A stretch of DNA of 64,000 bases from Acanthornis magna (GCA_036785705.1 JAWUZG010000071.1:682001-746000), one strand, 5' to 3'; numbered from the stretch's first letter, positions 51,401-61,547 are shown. Notes: generated from the sequence alone by a model not told the origin. Translations and numbers: made by a program.

Positions 51401-54400
51401 CAGTAATATGAAGTCACCCTTGATAAGATTAAGGTTCCAGGATAACAATTATGAAAGAAAAAAAAAAAAAAAAGAAAGCATTCTCTGGCAGTAGGAAAGA
51501 ATAAAACATTTAACATTTTGGATGCATAAGGTTAGGTAAATTCTATTACAGAAGTCCAAACAAGAAGCTGCAGACTCCTCAGGCACTGAATGAGGTATCA
51601 ATCTTGTCATACAAGTACGAATTTGTTTTTTTAAATCCCGATTTTAACTTTTCAAGAACTTCAAATTTAGTATAATTATAGTAGTTTAAAAAAGTACATG
51701 AAACTTGATGCTTTAGAAACTCTAAGATACTACTTCCCAGACTGACTCATTTGAGATAAAGAACACTGAAATAATGCAGGTTTGTCAGATACTTACTGTT
51801 ATCTTACTAATCAGCGACAAAGACAACTGGATTGACACTAAATGTTTTGACCTATGCAGAGTAGCAGTCAAGAAGATTAACACCAAATTAAGAAGATGAA
51901 CACCCCACTATGAGGATATAACTTTTTCTTTACCAAAAACATAGGACACATATTGAATGAATAAAGAGCTGATACTGATACTATACTGCCCCATGCAGTT
52001 AGAGAGAGAACCATCATAGGTGAAATTATTTCCCAGGAGATCAGTACAGGCCGCAAACTAAGAACCATTTATTCCAAAATAGGTGATCAATTCTGCTTTA
52101 TGACGAAGGTAAGTGCTTGCTACATTAGAAAATGAACCAAAGAGACAGTAATCATTTTAATAAACTGATCTAGACATCAATGCCATACACGAAACATTTA
52201 TATGTTTTCGAATTCAATATGACGCTAATAGAACAAGGAGATTTGAGTTGATTGTAACCACAAGAGAACTCCTGGCCCAGACAGGATTAACTACACCAGA
52301 ACTAGTGCAACAGCCCTTTGACTCAGAAGTTTGCATCATCTCTACCACTTAAGAGGTAGCAAGGGTGATGTTTAAAAGCAGCTTAGTGATGTGCTAGCAT
52401 AGACTCAATTCTACCTGTTGGATGAGAATAATACTGTGACATAATTTCAGTCCATTACACATTTCCATTCACAGTGGACATGAAAAAGAAAAAAGACTAC
52501 TGCCTTTCTTTTGCAGTCAACTTCAATACAAAATGATTTTATGTCTGCAATCAACCTTTTCTCTTTTAAAGAACCCCACTTACTTCTAATTTTCTTTATA
52601 TGTTACACTTTCTAGGCATTAAATAGTCTTGCTGTTTTCCTCTGGACTCTCTCCAATTGATCCATATCTGTCCTCAACTGCAGTGCCCCAACTGGACATT
52701 CTATGCCATTCAGCTCAAAAGAAAAAATGGAAAAGTGACTTGATCATTGTGGGTAGGTATTTATACAAGATCACAGCTGATAGTTTGTTTCTTTCTTTTC
52801 TCCCCACTCTTTGACAAGGATATAACACCCCCAAAAGCCACTTTCAGGTTGAAAATAAGTAACAGTTTCCTAGCAGTAAAGATAATTTCAGAATATAAGA
52901 TTGTACCAGTGAGTGAGCATAGACATCTCATGTCTTCGAGTGAGTTCAACAAATTTATATTTTTTCCAGTAGACATGCTTAAGTTGGTTCATGAAAAAGG
53001 TTTTCTATTCCATATATAAAGATTAGACAAAAGAACCCCACCTAGCTCTTCTGAACTCAGAGAGGATTTTTAGAAAGTTTCCGAATAATGGAAAGCACAG
53101 ATAGCGACAAAAATTTTGTTGCAGAACTTACTTCCACCACCAGACACCAAATGTATCTTTCTTTCATTGTTTACTTGCTACAAACAAGAGACTAAATAAT
53201 ATAATGAGAAACTACTTGCCAAACTTACAAATAACTCAAGTAAATCAGCGAAATGTCAGTAAGGTAGTGAGGTATTCCAATGGCAAATATAACACACGAT
53301 AATCAACAACATCCTCAAACACTGACCCTTTTCTGTGATTATTTACAGAGACAGTCACTGCAAAATTTTGAATAGCGCAGGGAAAAAAAGGCTTAAACAC
53401 CTACTGGCAACTGTTAGTTTTTAGAGTTTGCTCCTTACCTTTCTTGTGGAACAGCAAACCAGTACTCATGTTTTTTGTCCCTTTGTGCATACTGTTGCAT
53501 TGTCGCACTTGCTTGAGAAACAAATGTTTTTCTCATGGGTTTTCCAACCCTGAGACACAGGAACTTGTGAGATCGATGTCGTCTTTTTTCTTTCATAACA
53601 GAAGAACCTATTAATAAAGACAAAGTAAGCTATCCACAATGTACCAAAGAGCTTAACAAAATCATTACCCAATTTTGTATTAGGCAATACAGGTATATAG
53701 GACATTTATATAAATAAGTAATGGGAGATGGGGTAAGATAAGTAGTAATAATTACCTGCCTTTTTTTGTTATGTAAGTTGCATCAGCAGAATTAACTTCA
53801 GAGTAAAACACGCTAAATAATTCTAACATTCATTTCTGCTTCCAGTTGCAGATAACATTATTATAGCATTTCATCCATGCTTGAAAGTATTCAGAAGGTA
53901 TTCTTAATGTATACTCTCAACACTGAATTACGACCCTTCCACCATTAAACAGATATCCCACATACATGAAAAAGATACTGTGTTAAATAACTATTTTGGC
54001 TTGATTCACACATGCCAGAGCTGTTCATTAGTTACTTCTTTACAAGAGAAAAAGTTCTGGCCCTACTAAAAAAAAATTAAGATGAATTTAAATTGGTTAG
54101 CTATATCAAACACCTCAATGGTATGAACACCACCTGAGGATGAAGTATACTGGATATTGCAGTACAGGATTTTTCTCTCTAATAGTATATTTAACTGAAC
54201 TAATAGAATTATATGATTACCCTCAAGGTCTGAATTGTCAAGTCAGCACAAGGTAAAGGAAGAGCCTTCTTAAAATTGTTTCTTCACTAGATTAATTACC
54301 AAAATCCTCCAGACACAAGCGACTTTTTTAAAGCAAGAAAGGAAAATATAAATGTAAGACTTATCATGATCAGTTATGACAATAAAGGATTTATCCTAGC

Positions 54401-57400
54401 TCTGGTATTACACGCGCATACATATAAGTTTCAGTTTCCTAGGGCACATCTTTCTTTACAGCTGAAGTTCTCCTTCAATGTCTACACAGACCACAGATCC
54501 ACTGAGCACAGAAAACATCACCTTCTTGCTCTATAAACATTGTGACTATGTTTTCTCAGATTTTCACCATAAAGTTTAGAACAGAACTGTTCCACAAAAG
54601 AATATTTTTTCTAATAACTATTTAAATGTGTGCCTCTTAATTTTCAGTCATGTTTTCAGTCAACATTTTAGACTTATACTTGCAGCATATAGTATAGTAA
54701 ATTAGTCATAACGTGTTATTTGAGTATTTTATTGCTCAAAGGTGAATTGTCAGATTGAAAAGGAAAACACTAAAAAGAAACAAAAGGAAACAAAAAAAGC
54801 TTGTTTCATAAGCCTAGCACGTGAACTCTGTGGCAGTGTTAGACAAGTATTCTTCAAATGATTTGGTATTTGTGATTTTGGTCCTTCAAAGGCAGCACCT
54901 TAGGACTTCCCTGAACTCAGAGAAGTGGGATTAGCAGATAGAATGAAAATAAACAATTTAACCCTGCCCAAGTCTCAAAAATACTATTTCAGATGGTTTT
55001 TTAGTGCGTTCTCCAATATCTTCTTGTATATTTGATATAGAATTAATGAGAAAATATTTCAGCAATGGCTGGTGTGTGTCCTGCTTCTTGTACTTCCTTT
55101 CAATCTCTGCCAAAATTCAGCTAACTAAGCAGCAAACAGACATGTTATTATTAATGCTTTTTTAGCCTGTTTATGCACACACAAAACTATAGACCATTAC
55201 AATTTCTCAAAAGTATCAACCACATCCAGCTTTATTTCAGTCCAGTGGTTAACTGGAGAAGTTTTCAGAAGTGTCTGTAAAAATGGAAGAGTATAATAGG
55301 CTTGGGCAATAAAAAAATTAAAACCAGATATAAGCGAGACCTTTTTAGTTATTCTAGTCTACTCATAGTTATCTACTTGCATTGGCTGTTCAACATTCTG
55401 AACAAACATTCAGATCATTAATTCCAAACTCAGAAACATCTGACCTCTGCAAAGACCAAAAAACAGTAGTCCCAAAACCTAAATTCTCAAAACTTCCACA
55501 AAAGAGAAAAAATTCAACTAAGTTCCTGCTATATAAGACACAAAAAGATTACCTAGGTAAGCTAGTGATCCAAAACTCACAGTATGACTACTTCAGTTTT
55601 ATTTTGAGAAAGGATACTTGAAAGTTTACTATATTTCAAATTTTAAATGACCTGGTGTTTTTAGTGACCTACTGTTAAGAGATGTCATATTCAGTCTGAT
55701 GGTTTTCAAGAGTTATACAACAGATCTATGCTTTTACCTTGGTTCTATTTAATCATGCCTGTAAAAGCTTTACCAAATCTATCTAGGTTGAGAAATATTA
55801 ACTCATAATTTGTATTCTGCTAATACAACACGCAAGAATAAAAAACACGTAATAATTCCTACTGAAGTTGGACTGAAGTAATTGGTACAAATCTCCAAAA
55901 AGGATCTTGTACTTTTTATATTTTTTTCTTTGTATTTTACCCCATCAACCTTGAGTGAGGCAGCAGCACCATGTGCATATAAGGTTTCTAGCCAGCACTC
56001 TTCTGTAGGACTGCATGCAGACACTTTTTTGGTTATATACAAAAGAGATATTTGCTCTGCAAATGTACAGATTACAACACATAAAAAACTCAGAGTTATT
56101 CAATAATACAATTTTACAGAAAACCAAAACTAAAGCATTTAATGCAACTGAGTTACAAACATTCACTTGTAAGAAAAGCAGCACTTGTGTCAAAGAACAC
56201 TTAGGTACCTGCATTTTTTGGAAGTCACAACCAGCAACTACTGCCAGCTGACATATTTGCCAGAGGACGACTTCTCATATTTAGAGCACAAAACTTATCA
56301 CAGAATGATGCAACTACTTATCGGCTTCAAATTTTAAAATTCAGTTACTTCCTTAACAGTAAGGGAAAAAAAAAAAACCAACAAACCAAACAACCCAAAA
56401 AAAAAAAATCAAGCAAAAACTAATATATCAGATTCTGAATGAAGACAAACTTCTGTTAACCAAAGAATGTACCTCTAGTCAATATAATTTCAACTTTAAT
56501 AATTAACAAAGAATTTGACCTTCAAATGCACTTCACTTGTTTTTAATGCCTGTCACACACTAATAGATTCTTTTCCAGTCCCCCAAATATTGCAATTACA
56601 ATTACAACTGAAACAAATAATTTAGTTATCTCAATTAGTAAAACGGTAAGACATCAGAAAGTGACTTATGAAGCTTTTAGAAAGCAAAATAAAATTCATA
56701 CAGAAGCATATTTAAGTTGTTTAAAGGCACAGCATTTTTCTGTATGATAAAAACTTGAACAGGCTTTAAGGGTAACTTCCAACTAAAAACCCCAGGCTCT
56801 GATGTTTGCAGAAGAATGAAGGTACTCAAGAAATAAAACCTAGTTGTTCCCTGGTTTCTTAGCATCTAGCTCTTCTTTGCCCTGAAAAAAAGCTTTTTGG
56901 ATGCTTAATCTTGTTCTAGTCAGCCTGAAAGTATGACAAGATGCAAATGAAACAAAATTCTGAAAGTACCAAATGCAGTGTTTAGAATCCAGTGTTTGTT
57001 GCTTACACTGTAAACCTTAACCACAATGCAGACATGCCATAATGAACATCAAATTAATTCCCTAAAATTCATTCACATGCATGTACACTGGGATCAAAAT
57101 CTAAACAACAGCTAACTGATTGCTAAAGAACATTTTTAACTGTGAGCTGTATAGTGACCAATGCACCATGGATCGGATTTTACAGGTTTATTTAAATCTC
57201 TGCTACAAAGATACTGTGATTTAATAAGACCATAAATATAATTTCAGTGAGGAAGAATTACAAAGTTATCCATGTTTTCAGTTTCCTAAGCAATATCTTC
57301 TCCAGTAGTTTATGTAAAGTTTAACTTTGTATCTTCAAGCCAATGAGAAATATAACCAGCACATGGAGAGAGATGCTGCAACACAATGAAAAAAAAAACC

Positions 57401-59972
57401 CCAAAAAATTCCATTAAACTGGATGGTGACACATTTTAAATCCGAAAGTTAACACTGTGTCCGTAAATACCGACTGACTCACCTTCTAGCCGCCCATCTC
57501 CTGCAGATACAGTTTTCTGACTAATTTCTTTTTGTGACTCCTGGTGCATGTTTTCTCTTTGTTGTTTTGTTTGTTGCATAGTGTGGGTCTTCCAGAGCTT
57601 GCGAAGTTCTTCAACTTCTGCCTCTGAGTCTTGACTTTGCTCTCCCACTACTTTTCCTTTGCTAGGTGTCTCTTTCTTTCGAGAGTCTGTGATATCTTCA
57701 GAACCTGGACATTCCTCTTCCATTGCATTATCTGCTTTTTTCCCTAGTGAGGAACCTTGATCCTTGCCCGCTTCTGTCTCTTTGCTGTGCTCCTCACTAC
57801 CCTGTGATCTTTGCAAAGACTGCTGGAGGACATCAGTATTCTCACCAGGTTCTGGTCCCCCCTTTACAGACATTTTAGCACTTTCTGAACTTAAGTGGGT
57901 ACCAGACTGTTTAACACCTACACCCATTTCGGCACTGGGCTTTAAGTCACTGGCAGCTTCATTTGAGTCTGAAATGACTGTTAAACATTCAGCACTAGTC
58001 TGGTTTATTGTTTGGACAGATTCTGATGATGCTCCAGAAGATTTATCTTGTCGCAGTTCATCTGAGGAAACAAGTTCCTCACGTATTGGAGAGAGTTCTG
58101 ACTCTGTGAACACATCTTCTGAAAGAGACTCCTCTGTGCTTCTTGGGGCAGTACTAGCACTGTCATTACCCGTGTCCCGAACCCTGGAATCCACGTCATC
58201 TGTATTGCTCTTTGCTGCTTTCTTGGAATGGCCAGGTTCCCTCACTGACAGCTGTTCTACATCTCTGTTGAGTAAACAAGAACGTTGTTATAATAGGTAC
58301 AAAAAGCCACACACAACCATAATCTCTAAAGGTAAAAATCATCCACAGTCTTTTAAGTTTTGTCTCCCCAAGAGGCCAGTACAATCGTACAGACATGTCC
58401 CACCCTACAAGGAAGTTGTCACCTTGCTCACAGGAAAGGAATGGCAGAAATCATCTGGTCTAACCTCAGATGTCAAAGGCAGTCAATGCAGAATAGCAGA
58501 ACCATCAATAGATCTCACTATTCTGGTCATAGAAAACGTCTGAAACAGTGCTTAGTGTCTTCAGCAGGTACCTAACTTGGAGGATACTCACTGTTGGACA
58601 CTGGCAAAATAAATCCCAAACTACTCTATACAACTGAAGACGTGATAAACAGTGTAAGATAAAAGCAAGCATAAAAACTTATTTTCCCCAGAGGAAATAA
58701 TGTTGCTTTCAAAATAAGCCAACTAGAACATTCTGTGAGTTTCAGAAGCAGAGGACTAGAAAGGTATTATGAACACGCTCAAGTAGATCTACAGAACTCA
58801 AGCTTTTCTGTTGTCAAAAAAACCTGGGCAGTACACAACCTTCACAAAAAATTCTCATATTTAAACACTCTTGACTAGAGTTCTCAACATCAATGTCCTT
58901 GCTATCAGAAGAACATCAACTCTTCCATTACCTAGTATTAAATGCTTTTAAGAAGCTTGTACATTAATCTGGGTTTTGAAGGACAATAAATTCACCCCAC
59001 AGTCCCACAAAACTTTATATTCAGTTACACCATATTACTGAGATGCTGCTAAAATTCAGGATGTTTGCAAAGCATATCCACCCTCTTACCTAAGCATTAA
59101 CATGAAACTTGTATTAAGCTTTTGCTGATGGAGTAATATTGCTTACAAGGCATGTGGATTAGGCTTTGGAATATATTACCTATTTGACTAGGTCATTGCC
59201 TTAATTTTTCAGGGTTATGCTCATAATAGGTGCTCTTATACAAGCACAACATGAAATCCATAAAACGTCTGTATGTGGTCAGAATTTTTTTGTCCAGTTT
59301 CAGCAAAATTGTGGCTTATATATAGAAACCATACAACATGAAATTTTGTCATTTTAAGAACCAAAAAGTCCATCAGATTTATGACCATAAAAATGCTAAA
59401 CAATAAAAATTTACACCTATGACTGTCAAAGCTGCACTTTCTTATTCTGTATGCCAGTTTTTAAATTATTGAAGTACCAAACACATCTATTACTGTTTCT
59501 GTAGTGGGGAAGGGGCAGAGGAAAAGATGTGGTACCTCTTGCTATACACTGATCTTTATAAGAGACTACTGGAGGAAATTAGAATCCATGTATATAGAAG
59601 AGAATTTATCCTGTATCATATAGAGGATGTGAGAACTGAAGGTAAAGCAAGCTTTCTATAGGATCTTTCCAAGCCAATATTTTATATCCTTTCCTAACAA
59701 GAAAAAGAAGGGAAATGCTGGTTTGCTAGTTTTGTATGGTCAACAATATGGCTACAGCTCAGCTTTAGAAGTACTGTTCTATCTTACATGCTTAATGAAT
59801 CCTTAATTTTGCTGTCCACAATTTCCTTATACAGAGCAGCTGACATCACTTCTTCCATTGGACACATGATGCCATATTCTTCACAGCCATTCTCTTGAAC
59901 CAGAGGATCCATTTTATTAGGATCAAACATTATATTATTTGGCGTCACTAGCAGCACACCACTGACCGTACC
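18332..59972 (-). CDS. OXR1: OXR1, oxidation resistance protein 1 (TLDc family); ten 3' coding exons, 5' end outside window
   Basis: Ten exons (59788-59972, 57483-58264, 53439-53607, 50217-50379, 31329-31409, 27928-28053, 25654-25806, 19864-19959, 19219-19292, 18332-18467) join to 1965 nt, 654 codons plus TAA. All phases agree and all introns are GT-AG. The product protects cells, notably neurons, from oxidative damage; the TLDc domain is the active part and TLDc proteins bind the V-ATPase. Order here: rest of the GRAM-like domain (1-61), acidic disordered linker (about 62-300), conserved block with [12 protein letters not shown] and [25 protein letters not shown] segment, then TLDc (last ~160 residues) with [39 protein letters not shown] and [14 protein letters not shown]. 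Human OXR1 is about 870 residues, so the LysM domain and N-terminus (~220 residues) lie past 64000. Recognition is direct and near certain. Confidence 0.97.
18468..19218 (-). other. OXR1: OXR1 intron
   Basis: 751-bp intron, donor gtaagt on the 19219 side, acceptor ttgcag. Phase 2: GG|A completes a glycine of the Gly run. No repeat or second exon seen. Confidence 0.9.
19219..19292 (-). CDS. OXR1: OXR1 TLDc exon ([11 protein letters not shown])
   Basis: 74 nt, phase 0 start, acceptor 'ccttag', donor GGAGG|gtaagt. It encodes [18 protein letters not shown] followed by LAFGGGG, a hallmark TLDc segment. Confidence 0.97.
19293..19863 (-). other. OXR1: OXR1 intron
   Basis: 571-bp phase-0 intron with donor gtaagt and acceptor 'ttttttccttag'. 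Nothing else recognisable. Confidence 0.9.
19864..19959 (-). CDS. OXR1: OXR1 TLDc exon (VFGALASEP...FYGTGETF)
   Basis: 96 nt, exactly 32 codons, phase 0 at both ends. Acceptor 'tttgctacag', donor GAA|gtaagt. It encodes [20 protein letters not shown] and the [12 protein letters not shown] end. The mammalian protein has Cys and Glu where this one has Ser and Asp (TFSPDFE). Confidence 0.97.
20405..20665 (+). repeat. CR1 LINE fragment, antisense to OXR1
   Basis: The order of 'gaatctcacgaagctcagca', 'agtccaagtgcaaggtctcgta', 'cagggtcagggcaatctcca' and 'gagcagccctcaagagaaca' matches the CR1 segment after the reverse transcriptase core (MKFNKAKC..L.LG and ESSPEEKDLG). It is truncated at both ends and interrupted by stops. 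Confidence 0.75.
21438..21450. repeat. Homopolymer run of 13 C
   Basis: C13 within a pyrimidine-rich patch (about 21.42-21.47 kb) in the OXR1 intron. Length is uncertain in any assembly. Confidence 0.8.
22555..22650 (-). repeat. Possible degenerate CR1 fragment
   Basis: The segment 'tccagttcagctttgagtac' and the following 'cctcaggaatcaagatctg' resemble the minus-oriented CR1 3' region (consensus sense: a short loop ending in an 'agtatctccaaggatggaga'-like run). Divergence is high and the call is tentative. Confidence 0.35.
24883..25491 (+). pseudogene. Unidentified coding-like stretch, one in-frame stop
   Basis: On the + strand, antisense inside the OXR1 intron, one frame runs about 200 codons with a single TGA at 25054-25056. 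It begins just after a splice-acceptor-like 'tttactgttttcag' and closes with TGA at 25489-25491. The longest uninterrupted part is 25078-25491 (137 codons, GTG-initiated; first internal ATG at 25111). Composition is protein-like, with heptad-like leucines ([24 protein letters not shown]) and Cys/Ser/Thr. I do not recognise the family. It could be an exon of a processed or transposed pseudogene, or a chance frame. No poly-A tail follows; a 24-bp tandem duplication starts 20 bp downstream. Confidence 0.3.
25511..25558. repeat. 24-bp tandem duplication, two copies
   Basis: 25511-25534 and 25535-25558 are identical except at one base (position 8 of the unit, t versus a). The unit contains 'gatacacacaatttt'. 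It looks like a recent local slippage or duplication event. Confidence 0.9.
25654..25806 (-). CDS. OXR1: OXR1 TLDc exon ([13 protein letters not shown])
   Basis: 153 nt, 51 codons, phase 0 both ends. Acceptor 'cttgttaatag', donor CAG|gtagga. It encodes [36 protein letters not shown] and VIKDSDGQ, the start of the TLDc fold. Compared with the mammalian protein, GTGKHG is replaced by STAKHG. Confidence 0.97.
25807..27927 (-). other. OXR1: OXR1 intron carrying a 1.4-kb CR1 insertion
   Basis: 2.1-kb phase-0 intron, about two thirds of which is a CR1 copy on the opposite strand. The remaining sequence has no recognisable feature. Confidence 0.9.
26405..27795 (+). mobile_element. 5'-truncated CR1 LINE with decayed reverse transcriptase, antisense to OXR1
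   Basis: A non-LTR retrotransposon piece of the CR1 family. The reading order is clear: [37 protein letters not shown] (RT motif A), a [16 protein letters not shown] block, [14 protein letters not shown] (motif B), FADYNKLG (motif C), then the post-RT region to a 'ggaacaggctgctcagggaa' segment at about 27.68 kb. Frames shift several times. The catalytic FADD is FADY (codon TAC at 27065-27067), so the copy is dead. It lacks ORF1, the endonuclease region and the terminal ATTCT tail. The boundaries are approximate, set by resemblance to CR1. Confidence 0.92.
27928..28053 (-). CDS. OXR1: OXR1 exon ([10 protein letters not shown]...[12 protein letters not shown])
   Basis: 126 nt, 42 codons, phase 0 both ends. 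Acceptor 'ttgtag', donor AAG|gtatga. It encodes [11 protein letters not shown], a variable stretch, and [19 protein letters not shown], leading directly into the TLDc domain. Confidence 0.97.
28054..31328 (-). other. OXR1: OXR1 intron
   Basis: 3.3-kb intron with no transposon I can name and no supportable second exon. The open frames are short and AT-biased. Confidence 0.85.
31329..31409 (-). CDS. OXR1: OXR1 81-nt symmetric exon ([15 protein letters not shown])
   Basis: 27 codons, phase 0 both ends: [18 protein letters not shown] then LRTLCRRLQ. Acceptor 'atattcag' is ordinary, but the donor is CAG|gtgccc, weak beyond the GT. Both the long isoform (from the KEWE exon) and the short isoform (from the MSRLWYG exon) splice into it in frame. 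Its symmetry means skipping would keep the frame, and I recall mammalian OXR1 isoforms that differ by such a segment. Confidence 0.95.
32174..32489 (+). pseudogene. Frameshifted Myb/SANT-like (trihelix, ZSCAN29/MSANTD-type) domain relic
   Basis: Two adjoining frames on the + strand together resemble the second half of a Myb/SANT-like DNA-binding domain. The first (from 32174) reads [18 protein letters not shown]. After a frameshift near 32225 the second (32229-32489) reads [18 protein letters not shown] and then [12 protein letters not shown]. The spacing of W/YE..., LK..RAYH.AK..N..S and TCPYYKE matches the family signature as I remember it. The first helix and its tryptophans are not evident. 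Such domains are very numerous in bird genomes as gene and retro-copy derivatives. It is antisense inside an OXR1 intron, frameshifted, and likely non-functional. The homology call is from memory of family motifs, not a search. Confidence 0.5.
34336..35227 (+). mobile_element. CR1 LINE 3' fragment, antisense to OXR1
   Basis: It begins at the RT motif C region ('gcagatgatacaaaactggg', FADD-like ADDTKLGG), continues through [12 protein letters not shown] and MRFNKGKC, and reaches the CR1 3' end at 'gatgatccttgtgggtccct' with an 'attctgggattcc' tail. Frameshifts and stops are frequent. Unlike the 26.4-kb copy, the Asp-Asp pair survives here, but the rest of the RT is absent. Confidence 0.92.
37762..38290 (-). 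mobile_element. CR1 LINE 3' fragment, same strand as OXR1
   Basis: In minus orientation the 3' end is at 37762 ('aatcatagaatagtttgggt' on the + strand, the reverse of the ATTCTATGATT tail). It extends to about 38290 through the segments 'tgggcaatccattccagtgc', 'cctgtctgcataggagagg' and 'ggccctcctctggacttgt', all diagnostic of CR1. The outer (5') boundary is approximate. Confidence 0.93.
40000..40015. repeat. Homopolymer run of 16 A
   Basis: A16 in the large OXR1 intron. No target-site duplication or retrocopy body was seen around it. A similar A16 run lies at 51458-51473 and a T17 run at 60058-60074. Confidence 0.8.
40805..40870 (-). CDS. OXR1: OXR1 alternative first coding exon (short TLDc-only isoform)
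   Basis: 66 nt encoding [18 protein letters not shown] and KCTL, ending CTG|gtaatt in phase 0. Joined to 31329-31409 and the five following exons it gives 732 nt, 243 residues plus stop: essentially only the TLDc domain. The peptide is nearly identical to the start of the short mammalian OXR1 isoform; one visible difference is Cys for Tyr in HKYTL. G at -3 of the ATG supports initiation. Just 5' of the ATG lie pyrimidine-rich acceptor-like sites (tag at 40878-40880 and 40895-40897), so a separate 5'UTR exon may exist upstream. Confidence 0.93.
42736..42960 (-). promoter_or_regulatory. OXR1: GC-rich patch: candidate promoter/5'UTR exon for short OXR1 isoform
   Basis: About 42.8-42.92 kb is sharply more GC- and CpG-rich than the surrounding AT-rich intron ('ttcgcggctcag', 'gggagcgtctgccaccgggg'). 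It lies 1.9 kb upstream of the short-isoform ATG. On the minus strand a strong donor-like AAAAA|gtgagt follows at 42735/42736, matching the acceptor-like sites just before that ATG. This is inference: there is no transcript evidence, and a second donor-like CAG|gtacag at 40955/40954 offers a nearer alternative. Confidence 0.35.
45090..45100. repeat. Homopolymer run of 11 G
   Basis: G11 in the large OXR1 intron, preceded by 'agggaa'. Confidence 0.8.
50217..50379 (-). CDS. OXR1: OXR1 exon ([21 protein letters not shown])
   Basis: 163 nt; its first base completes the Arg codon AG|G. Acceptor 'cttctctag', donor GGGAG|gtaagg. It encodes [20 protein letters not shown], the [10 protein letters not shown] strand and an acidic tail [11 protein letters not shown]... 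ending KEWE. The acidic tail differs from mammals while the first 35 residues are almost unchanged. Confidence 0.96.
50380..53438 (-). other. OXR1: OXR1 intron
   Basis: 3.1-kb phase-2 intron (AG|G). It contains an A16 homopolymer at 51458-51473 and a CR1 scrap at about 52.63 kb. No other feature. Confidence 0.85.
52630..52725 (-). repeat. Short LINE (CR1-like) fragment
   Basis: The + strand reads 'ttcctctggactctctccaa' then 'ttgatccatatctgtcctca', 'gtgccccaactggaca'. This is the reverse of the conserved CR1 3' segment specifying a QFWAP...RI..E-like stretch. It is too short to assign to a subfamily. Confidence 0.6.
53439..53607 (-). CDS. OXR1: OXR1 exon ([20 protein letters not shown])
   Basis: 169 nt; begins with two bases finishing a Gly codon (G|GT) and ends with two bases of Arg (AG|G). 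Acceptor 'attaatag', donor AAG|gtaagg. It encodes [40 protein letters not shown] and [12 protein letters not shown], nearly invariant among OXR1 and NCOA7 relatives. The first residues (GSSVMKEK) differ from the mammalian SSALLKEK but keep the pattern. Confidence 0.96.
53608..57482 (-). other. OXR1: OXR1 intron
   Basis: 3.9-kb phase-1 intron with donor gtgagt. AT-rich with A-runs at about 56.37-56.41 kb. No exon or recognisable transposon. Confidence 0.85.
57483..58264 (-). CDS. OXR1: OXR1 large exon: acidic disordered linker
   Basis: 782 nt: one base completing Ile (AT|A), 260 codons, one base of Gly. Acceptor 'tttactcaacag', donor GAAG|gtgagt. It codes for a Ser/Glu/Asp/Lys-rich, probably unstructured linker. 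Two islands stand out as almost identical to the human protein: [20 protein letters not shown] with [20 protein letters not shown] near the N-terminal side, and [20 protein letters not shown] near the C-terminal side. The ~130 residues between them share little. The latter island looks like a short amphipathic or coiled helix. Confidence 0.96.
58265..59787 (-). other. OXR1: OXR1 intron
   Basis: 1.5-kb phase-2 intron (AT|A), donor gtaaga. No other feature seen. Confidence 0.88.
59788..59972 (-). CDS. OXR1: OXR1 exon: second half of GRAM-like domain
   Basis: 185 nt, phase 0 start (acceptor 'cattttag'), donor AGCAT|gtaaga. It encodes [40 protein letters not shown] and [19 protein letters not shown]. 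The first half of the domain (the EKFLKINCKYI-type strand in mammals) must be in the next exon upstream, which I do not find before 64000. Confidence 0.96.
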
Positions 59973-61547
59973 CTAAAATGAGAGGGAAAAGAAATGGTAA
60001 TTTTTTGCCTTCAAATTCCAGCTTATTCTTCATTTTTCAGTACAAAAAAATGTGTTCTTTTTTTTTTTTTTTTAATAAAGCAACTTTTAATTTATATTTA
60101 GGCAACCTGTTATGCTACTAAGTCACTGCTAAACACAAGAAACTAACTTTTTCTGGGGAAGCAAATTAATAGCACCTGCTTTCCCAAAAGAAAACAATGT
60201 TATTCCTTACAACTAATCAATAACTGGTTTTAGTAAAGTAAGAAACCCTTACACACTGAAGGATACACTAAATAGATCTTCTGAGGTAAGGAGACATCCT
60301 TCCCAGATAACCACAGAGCTTAACTGGTAGGTTTGAAAGCAATTTTTGTCTAAAACATGCCTCTCAACTCTTCTCTCTCACTTTCTACTATTTATTTAGA
60401 GAGACCTTCAAAAACTCATCTTAATTTTCTTTACACAAAAGTAACAGAATGAAACTAGAATAAAAAATACTCAACATTTTTTATCATGGAACTTTGGATG
60501 GGTTTAATCACAATGATACTGCTGCAGTACATGAATACAAGTAGAGTTTAAACTTCGGCTATGAAAAATTTTGAGGTTGATATTCATACTATGAGTTGTA
60601 GGGCTCTGATACAATACAGGTGTAAAAACAAAGTTAGCTTACAATATGTTGAACTCTTTAAACAAAAAACTTAGAACCAGATGCAAACATAAACAGCAAT
60701 TGCCTGCTACAGAAACTCATTTAAGTGTTGGGACAGTAGAGTTCAAGCTAAAACTATGAACTGGAGAAAATCCATCTTTAAGTAGAATGACAGAAATACT
60801 TCAGTTACAGATCTTTACTCCTAAAGACTTTACAAATCTGGACAGACATTCAAAACATTTGTGCAAGAACCAGAAAAGGGTCACTTCACATGCTATTGAA
60901 GGAATAGCTATTTATTTTACTGATAAAACACAAGTATTATAAACAGTGTGTATTGGAGCAGATTGTTTCCAGTTTCATTTCAAGAAGACTTTAGCACAGC
61001 ACAAAACAAGAGTTAGTTCTTCCCAAACTGACAACTTTGATCCCAGGTGATGGTTGATGACCTTCACAAAAGGAAAACAAAGATGCCAAGTAGTAAAAAG
61101 GAAAGTGCAAGTTATAAAAAACCCAAACCAAAACGAAAATAGTATTAAAGTCTACAACAATGACAAATGCTATCTCTAATATGGAAAAATGAAAACAGGT
61201 TTCAAAAGCAGCTCAGGCATCTGTACTTGAGTCTCTTAGTTGTTCGGTGCTTAGTCAGATTTTATATATATCTTTTTAAAGTGCAACACATATGCTGAAC
61301 GTTGCGGTGGCACAGGACCCGCTTCAGCTGAAGACTTTGAAGTCAGCAGAACACATTTACATAATTCCGAGGTGTTTAAGGTACCGAAACAAGATTGTCA
61401 CTGGCATTTCTTTCCCAGCACTGTAGTGTGGAAACAGACTTTCAAGGTGCAGAAACGGCCTCCAAGAGGGCAACTGTCAAGAGAAGTCTACATTTTATCT
61501 CCTGTAGTCTAGAAAACAAATTTAATGTGACTGCAGAACAATGAGTC

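Noticed and set aside
57764..58543. 259-codon open frame on the + strand
   Set aside because: It lies almost entirely antisense to the conserved large OXR1 exon. The Ser/Glu-rich codons on the minus strand create a long open complement, and it has no resemblance to any protein of its own.
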